DNA of 8,882 bases from Actinomycetota bacterium (GTDB lineage Bacteria > Actinomycetota > Thermoleophilia > Solirubrobacterales > Solirubrobacteraceae). The notes under the pieces were generated by a model that had not been told where the DNA came from, did not search any database, and saw only the letters and a list, made by a program, of their open reading frames with translations. Shown here in pieces: positions 7,348 to 8,882 of the stretch. The stretch is from positions 1 through 8,882 of the forward strand of contig WLNX01000062.1 in assembly GCA_009699565.1 (NCBI GenBank), given 5' to 3'. Position numbers and translations under genes: made by a program. The stretch's first letter is position 1, and the number at the start of each line of letters is the position of its first letter.

Positions 7348-7452
7348 TTGTTAAAGGTAGGAGAACCCGCACTTCCCTGTGCGCCCAGTCTGCCGTAGGT
7401 TATGGGAGCAGCCACGGCTGCCAAAAGAAAACAACCTTCAAGGAGAAGCAGA
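7348..7452. promoter_or_regulatory. Divergent intergenic region with two short inverted repeats
   Basis: This 105-nt spacer must hold promoters for the cyclase-like gene (leftward) and the acidic repeat gene (rightward). It contains two dyads: CGCAC-N6-GTGCG at 7368-7383 and GCAGCC-AC-GGCTGC at 7408-7421. Leftward, TTGGCA on the minus strand (7420-7425) followed 16 nt later by TAACCT is a weak promoter candidate. Rightward, TAGGTT (7396-7401) is a weak -10 candidate. An A-rich run follows at 7423-7434. The dyads could be operators or transcript hairpins; nothing identifies a regulator. Confidence 0.4.
7440..7445 (+). promoter_or_regulatory. Strong ribosome binding site of the acidic repeat gene
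   Basis: AAGGAG stands 7 nt before the ATG at 7453. This is the best Shine-Dalgarno sequence in the window; it selects the ATG at 7453 over an in-frame upstream ATG at 7402 that would add a 17-residue basic leader, and suggests efficient translation. Confidence 0.75.
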
Positions 7453-7929
7453 ATGACTGATGACCGGATTGAAGACGACATCGAAATCGTCTCCGCAGCG
7501 GAAGATCAGCTGGAAGCAGATGTGAACCTCGTCTCGGACGCGATCGATGGCCTTGAGGCCGAAGCCGAGCTGGTCGCCGCCGCCGAGGACGAACTGCTCG
7601 AGGAGGCCGAGATCGTTGCCGGCGCCGAGGAGCAGTTGCTGGCCGACGCCGAGATGGTCGCCGCCGCAGCTGCCGACCCGGACGCCGATCCCGCTCTGGT
7701 CGCCGCCGCCGAAGAGGCTCTGCTCGTGGAAGCCGAGATCGTCGCTGAGGCCGAAGATCAGCTCTTGGAGGATGCGATTGTCGTCGCAGCCGCCGAAGAG
7801 CAGCTGCTCGAGGACGCCGAGGTCGTCGCCGAGGGAATCGCGATCGTCGAGGCCGAGGCCGAACTGGTTGACGCCGCCGAGAAGGAACTGACGGCCGAGA
7901 TCATCGAAGACGCGCTCGAAGAGGAGTAA
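7453..7929 (+). CDS. Highly acidic protein of ten 14-residue helical repeats, function unknown
   Basis: I do not recognise this 158-residue protein. It has a 10-residue acidic head, ten contiguous 14-residue units (residues 11-150) with no insertion or deletion, and the 8-residue tail IEDALEEE. The unit consensus is E-[IL]-V-A-A-A-E-[ED]-Q-L-L-E-D-A, two heptads long, so long helices or a coiled coil are expected. By hand count 55 residues are Asp/Glu and 41 are Ala, against one Arg and one Lys. There is no Trp, Tyr, Phe, His or Cys. Unit 5 is the exception: it ends DPDADP (75-80), which should break the helix almost exactly in the middle and could allow a helical hairpin. There is no signal peptide or membrane segment. 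The strong ribosome binding site and in-register repeats argue for a real gene. Possible roles include DNA mimicry, cation or basic-protein binding, or desiccation protection; none is shown. Confidence 0.88.
   Translation: MTDDRIEDDIEIVSAAEDQLEADVNLVSDAIDGLEAEAELVAAAEDELLEEAEIVAGAEEQLLADAEMVAAAAADPDADPALVAAAEEALLVEAEIVAEAEDQLLEDAIVVAAAEEQLLEDAEVVAEGIAIVEAEAELVDAAEKELTAEIIEDALEEE
7483..7902 (+). repeat. Ten diverged 42-bp tandem repeats within the acidic protein gene
   Basis: The units begin at 7483, 7525, 7567, 7609, 7651, 7693, 7735, 7777, 7819 and 7861. Each encodes 14 residues, and the hydrophobic pair at unit positions 2-3 is retained in all ten. The DNA copies differ from each other, at codon wobble positions too, so this is an old, protein-selected repeat rather than a recent slippage array. 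Confidence 0.85.
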
Positions 7930-7933
7930 CCCA

Positions 7934-7956
7934 GAGGGCGGCTAGACGCCGCTCTC
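7934..7956 (+). terminator. Hairpin between the convergent acidic-repeat and DUF2252 genes, possible terminator
   Basis: GAGGGCGGC (7934-7942) and GCCGCTCTC (7948-7956) form a 9-bp stem with one G-U pair in the plus-strand transcript and a 5-nt loop. It starts 5 nt after the acidic gene stop and covers the stop codon and last codons of the DUF2252 gene. No T-run follows, so it is not a classical intrinsic terminator; it may still end or protect the transcript. In the minus-strand transcript the G-U becomes an A-C mismatch, so the stem is weaker in that direction. Confidence 0.4.
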
Positions 7957-8882
7957 GACGACAATCCGCCCACTCGCCTCAGCCTGCTTGAGGGCTTCAA
8001 AGTCCAGTTCGTTCTGGTCGGCGTAAGTGTCGCCAAAGGTTGCCATCGATTCTGCGAAGACGGACCCTGTTCCCAGATAGCCGGTGATCATCGCCGCGTC
8101 GCCGGAACGGGAGTGCGCGCGCGCCAGAACGGCGCCGCAGAGCGCGCCATAGGCGGCGATCTGTACCCCTCCCATCCGCTCTACACGGGCCGAGCCCTTC
8201 ATGTCGCGCAGCTGGCGCAGGTAGAAGTGCTTCTTGGCCTTGCCGGGACCGACGGCCCACCCGAGAAAGGGATCGCTGGCTGCCTGCATGATCCGCTGAC
8301 CCTGGACGACGCGCTCGCCTTCCTGCTTGTAGATGCTCGGTCCGGCGTAGGGAGCCAGAACCGACTGCTGAGCCTCCTTGAACTGGAGGAATAGCGGATC
8401 GTCGTCGCGGTCACCCATCAGCAGCATCATGAAGGCTTGGGTGCCGACCGATCCAACGCCGACAACCTTGCGGGCAAAGTCAATCCGTCGGTAGCGCTCA
8501 ATCACGACCCGGCGGTCAGGCGCCATCGTCTCTAGGTAACGCTCCCATGCGCCGTCAAGAAGCGCCGTCGCAATGTGCATCTGATCGAACGGCATCCGCA
8601 CGATCACCGGCGGGTCATTCATGATCTGAAATCCGTCATCGGTCTTCTCGGCGTAGCGATGAAGCGCGCCGAGGTTCGTCTTTCCTTCAGCCTTGTTCAT
8701 CGTCTTCTCTGCGCGCTTGAACTGCTTCGCGCCGTGGGCTTGGTTGATGTTGTCCAGCAGCGTCGACACGTCGAGGCGGTCGTACCAAGCCTCAAGGAAA
8801 GGCATCTCGGCCAGCTCGGCAATCCGCGTCTGGTAGCGCGCTGCGGTCGCCTGCGCGGCGTCGTTGGCTTCCTTCTTGCTGA
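7942..8882 (-). CDS. DUF2252 family protein, N-terminus cut by the window edge
   Basis: About 313 C-terminal residues are present. The first in-frame ATG inside the window is at 8805, but the frame stays open to 8882 and the residues before that ATG (SKKEANDAAQATAARYQTR) read as natural protein, so the true start lies outside. DUF2252 proteins are usually about 430-460 residues, so roughly 130 are missing. Family features seen are VVGVGSVGTQAFMMLLMG, LQFKEAQQSVL, GERVVQGQRIMQAASDPFLGW, RQLRDMKGS and, near the end, ARAHSRSGDA with the tail TYADQNELDFEAL. The function of the family is unknown. The conserved Lys in QFKEA and the AHxRSGD motif recall kinase-fold proteins, but I hold that only as a possibility. 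The gene ends 12 nt from the convergent acidic repeat gene. There is no sign of a frameshift. Confidence 0.92.
   Translation of the reverse strand, partial: SKKEANDAAQATAARYQTRIAELAEMPFLEAWYDRLDVSTLLDNINQAHGAKQFKRAEKTMNKAEGKTNLGALHRYAEKTDDGFQIMNDPPVIVRMPFDQMHIATALLDGAWERYLETMAPDRRVVIERYRRIDFARKVVGVGSVGTQAFMMLLMGDRDDDPLFLQFKEAQQSVLAPYAGPSIYKQEGERVVQGQRIMQAASDPFLGWAVGPGKAKKHFYLRQLRDMKGSARVERMGGVQIAAYGALCGAVLARAHSRSGDAAMITGYLGTGSVFAESMATFGDTYADQNELDFEALKQAEASGRIVVESGV

Noticed and set aside
7402..7452. Upstream ATG giving a 17-residue basic leader on the acidic protein
   Set aside because: The AAGGAG at 7440-7445 points to the ATG at 7453, and the leader has no Shine-Dalgarno sequence and no signal-peptide core.
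7547..7891. 114-residue Arg/Pro/Ser-rich frame overlapping the acidic gene
   Set aside because: It is the +1 shadow of the 42-bp repeats; it has no ribosome binding site and the acidic frame has a strong one.
7483..7902. Tandem 42-bp repeats as a CRISPR or minisatellite array
   Set aside because: There are no spacers between units, the units are diverged, and the reading frame is kept throughout, so this is a protein repeat.
1..8882. A defence, phage or mobile island built around the SNF2 helicase
   Set aside because: SNF2 helicases occur in some defence systems, but no methylase, nuclease, integrase or similar gene is adjacent here. The neighbours are housekeeping-like.

Overview
The window is GC-rich chromosomal DNA carrying eight protein genes. 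There is no RNA gene, insertion sequence, phage gene or CRISPR array that I can see. High GC, GTG/TTG starts and the protein mix (DUF2252, a secreted LIP-type lipase, a tocopherol-cyclase-like protein, an UPF0104 membrane protein) suggest an actinobacterium. I would guess the Thermoleophilia/Solirubrobacterales, but that is inference from general resemblance, not from a marker gene.

Layout, left to right: (1) a GMC-family FAD oxidoreductase on the minus strand, cut by the left edge so that its C-terminus is missing; (2) divergent from it, a plus-strand SNF2-family helicase with a HARP-like N-terminal domain; (3) convergent with that, a minus-strand UPF0104/LPG-synthase-TM-type membrane protein; (4) divergent again, a plus-strand secreted alpha/beta-hydrolase of the LIP lipase type; (5-6) a tight minus-strand pair in which a tocopherol-cyclase-like protein is followed after 3 nt by a SRPBCC protein that starts with TTG; (7) divergent from the pair, a plus-strand 158-residue, extremely acidic protein built almost wholly from ten 14-residue repeats; (8) a minus-strand DUF2252 gene whose 5' end runs off the right edge.

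The genes are very tightly packed. Two convergent pairs overlap at their 3' ends (12 nt and 26 nt), one divergent spacer is only about 45 nt, and no stretch without a gene exceeds about 120 nt. Apart from the cyclase-like/SRPBCC pair nothing looks like an operon, and strand alternates at almost every gene. This looks like ordinary chromosome rather than a mobile or defence island.

The genes do not form one obvious pathway. Several act on lipids or membranes (lipase, tocopherol-cyclase-like protein, UPF0104, perhaps the SRPBCC protein and the GMC oxidoreductase), but a shared role is only a guess. The most novel item is the acidic 14-residue-repeat protein at 7453-7929, which I cannot assign to a family.
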